Assembly: GCA_024196135.1 (NCBI GenBank)
Contig: JAMQCK010000528.1
Coordinates: 1-20,714 of the forward strand
Direction of reading: 5' to 3'
Length of the DNA: 20,714 nt
Source: Pleurotus ostreatus/Saccharomyces cerevisiae fusant
Lineage: Eukaryota > Opisthokonta
Shown one piece after another: positions 19,362-20,714 of the stretch. Under the pieces are notes generated by a model. That model searched no databases and was not told the origin of the DNA. It saw only the letters and a list, made by a program, of their open reading frames with translations. The first letter of the stretch is position 1; each line of letters starts with the position of its first letter. Position numbers and translations under genes: made by a program.

Positions 19362-20714
19362 TTACTCGTCAGCCCCAACGACGACATACGCAAGCTTGCT
19401 CGCGCAGAGCGGCGGGTACGCATGCCTTGCGGGCGACGCGACCAGCCGCCTCGGGCGCCCACCACCGTACGCGAGCCGCCTCAGCCAGCCCGAGATGCAC
19501 TGCGGGACGTGGACACTGGGTGCAGGCGTCGTCGGCGCGATCGTCGTAGCGCTGGGCGAGATGCAACCGTCGACGGGAGCGCTCGAAGGAGACATGCAGT
19601 CACCCGACGGGAGGCTCGGCACCTTCAAGTCCCTCGCCATCACCCTCATCAAGCCCTCCGTGCCGGGTGCGCCGCCGCGAGGCCTGGGGCGGTACGTCCA
19701 GCCAGCGAGACGACCCGGCAGCGGCTGCGCGGGTGCCGGAAGAGACGCTGGTGCAGGCGAGGTATACGCGGGCATGGGCGTCGGAGCGGTAAGTGCAGGG
19801 TCAATGGGCGTCGTGAACGCGGGGTCTGACGAGGCCGACGCCGGCATGTCGAAGAGCTGATAGTTGTAGGTCGAAGCGTCGTACGACTGCTCACCCGTAC
19901 CAGCGAACGTCGGCGGCGGGCTATATGCGTCGAAGTTGGGCTGCGAGGAGTACATCTCCGGCATCGCGTACGAGGTCGAGCCTTCGGAAGTCGCGTACGA
20001 CGTAGAAGCCTCCGGGGACGGCGACGTGTACATCTCCGGTGACGGCGCAGTGTACTGCTCCGCAGAGTTGTACGAAGGCTCGGGTGTGTAGGTCGTGGTC
20101 ACCTCAGGCGCAGGGGTATAAGACGTCGAGCCCTGGGTATATGCGCCCTCGGTGCCGTAGTTGTAGCCCGTCGTCGCATTCGAACCGTAACTCGCCGTTG
20201 TGTCCGAACCGTAGGTCGCCGTCGCGTCCGAACCGTAAGTTGCGGCCTCGTATCCATAGGTTGGCTCCTCATAACCGTAGGTCGGTGCCTCATACGCCGG
20301 TTGCGACTGGGACGCAAAGCCCGTGTTGTCGGTCGCCGCGTAGCCCTGCTGCTGCTGCTGCTGCGTGTAGTTCTCCTGGGGCGCGTAATTCTCCTGGCCC
20401 TGTTGCGCGTACTGTTCCTGCTGAGATTGCTGCGAGTAGCCCTCCTGCGGCTGCGCGAAATACCCCTGCATATACCCCTCCTGGGCGTACTCCACCCCGA
20501 CCACCTGCTCGCCCGCCATATACCCCTCCTGCGCGCACACCGACCCGCCCGCGCCCCACGCCACCCACGGCGCCGGCGGCTCCGTGTCGCTCGCGTCCAC
20601 GGGCCCGACCGACGGCGGCACGGGCGCGCTGCACGCGAGCCAGCGCCACGTCTCGTGCGCCTGCGGCGTGATGGGGCGCGGCGCGGGCATCTGCTGCTTG
20701 GGGATGACGCGCGG
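19362..20714 (-). CDS. Gln/Tyr-rich prion-like low-complexity protein, 5' end beyond the window (450 aa seen)
   Basis: One open frame runs from the right window edge to a TAA at 19362-19364. The first ATG inside is at 20690, but the frame stays open upstream to the edge, so the gene is probably longer. A Gln/Glu/Tyr-rich section with QEGY and QENY repeats and a Q6 run (six CTG on the plus strand, 20346-20363) covers about 20340-20531. A (S/A/E)xTYG repeat section follows at 20145-20288. Ser/Thr/Pro-rich sequence comes next, then a basic, Pro-rich end with a few cysteines. No folded domain, signal peptide or membrane helix is visible in the part seen. Such Y/Q/G/S composition resembles prion-like domains of RNA-binding and transcription proteins that phase-separate. 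That role is inference from composition. The missing N-terminus may carry the defining domain. Confidence 0.72.
   Translation of the reverse strand, partial: PRVIPKQQMPAPRPITPQAHETWRWLACSAPVPPSVGPVDASDTEPPAPWVAWGAGGSVCAQEGYMAGEQVVGVEYAQEGYMQGYFAQPQEGYSQQSQQEQYAQQGQENYAPQENYTQQQQQQGYAATDNTGFASQSQPAYEAPTYGYEEPTYGYEAATYGSDATATYGSDTTASYGSNATTGYNYGTEGAYTQGSTSYTPAPEVTTTYTPEPSYNSAEQYTAPSPEMYTSPSPEASTSYATSEGSTSYAMPEMYSSQPNFDAYSPPPTFAGTGEQSYDASTYNYQLFDMPASASSDPAFTTPIDPALTAPTPMPAYTSPAPASLPAPAQPLPGRLAGWTYRPRPRGGAPGTEGLMRVMARDLKVPSLPSGDCMSPSSAPVDGCISPSATTIAPTTPAPSVHVPQCISGWLRRLAYGGGRPRRLVASPARHAYPPLCASKLAYVVVGADE
20346..20363 (-). repeat. (CAG)6 trinucleotide run coding Q6
   Basis: Six uninterrupted CTG triplets on the plus strand read as CAG on the coding strand and encode six glutamines in the prion-like protein. 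Such runs vary in length between strains by replication slippage. Confidence 0.85.

Noticed and set aside
1..20714. tRNA, rRNA, CRISPR arrays, transposon terminal repeats
   Set aside because: I looked for B-box-like GGTTCGA patterns, regular spacer arrays and long terminal repeats by eye. Isolated GGTTCGA near 724 lacks an A box and a cloverleaf. Nothing else was found.

Overview
The window looks like nuclear DNA of a mushroom-forming basidiomycete (Agaricomycetes). The genes are GC-rich and split by many introns of about 46-63 nt, with one of 101 nt. These introns have GT..AG borders and often a CTNAY-type branch point. The gene families also fit: a C-terminal MYND-finger protein of the type expanded in agarics, a tandem pair of divergent F-box-like proteins, a DAL5-type permease and a small secreted Cys-rich protein. 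There is no bacterial operon structure, CRISPR array, rRNA, recognisable tRNA or intact transposon. All gene models were assembled by eye from splice sites and frame continuity. Family names come from motif recognition, not from a search.

Layout, left to right. At 1-547 I see no gene I can name. At 548-2153 (minus) is a three-exon MYND zinc-finger protein of 501 aa. At 2154-3997 is a gene-poor intergenic stretch holding the divergent promoters. At 3998-9250 (plus) is a six-exon gene for a 1,659-aa, largely disordered Ser/Thr/Pro-rich protein with several internal duplications and no domain I recognise. At 9251-10169 is an intergenic stretch with a weak two-exon candidate and a dense cluster of GATA-factor sites. 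At 10170-12409 (plus) is a 14-exon gene for a 522-aa MFS permease of the anion:cation symporter (DAL5/allantoate permease-like) family. At 13345-14262 (plus) is a four-exon gene for a 232-aa secreted protein with eight cysteines, behind a strong TATA box. At 14606-16376 and 16671-18470 (both minus) are tandem paralogous F-box-like genes of 573 and 578 aa with the same two-exon structure. At 18471-19361 is a spacer with a purine-rich degenerate minisatellite. At 19362-20714 (minus) is the 3' part of a gene for a Gln/Tyr-rich, prion-like low-complexity protein that runs off the window edge.

The genes do not form an obvious pathway or cluster. The permease and its GATA-rich upstream region suggest nitrogen-source regulation. 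The secreted Cys-rich protein looks like an inducible extracellular protein. The F-box pair suggests local duplication of ubiquitin-ligase adaptor-like genes. I did not find a convincing new multi-gene system. The most novel-looking items are the large modular disordered protein, the 8-Cys secreted protein and the GATA cluster.
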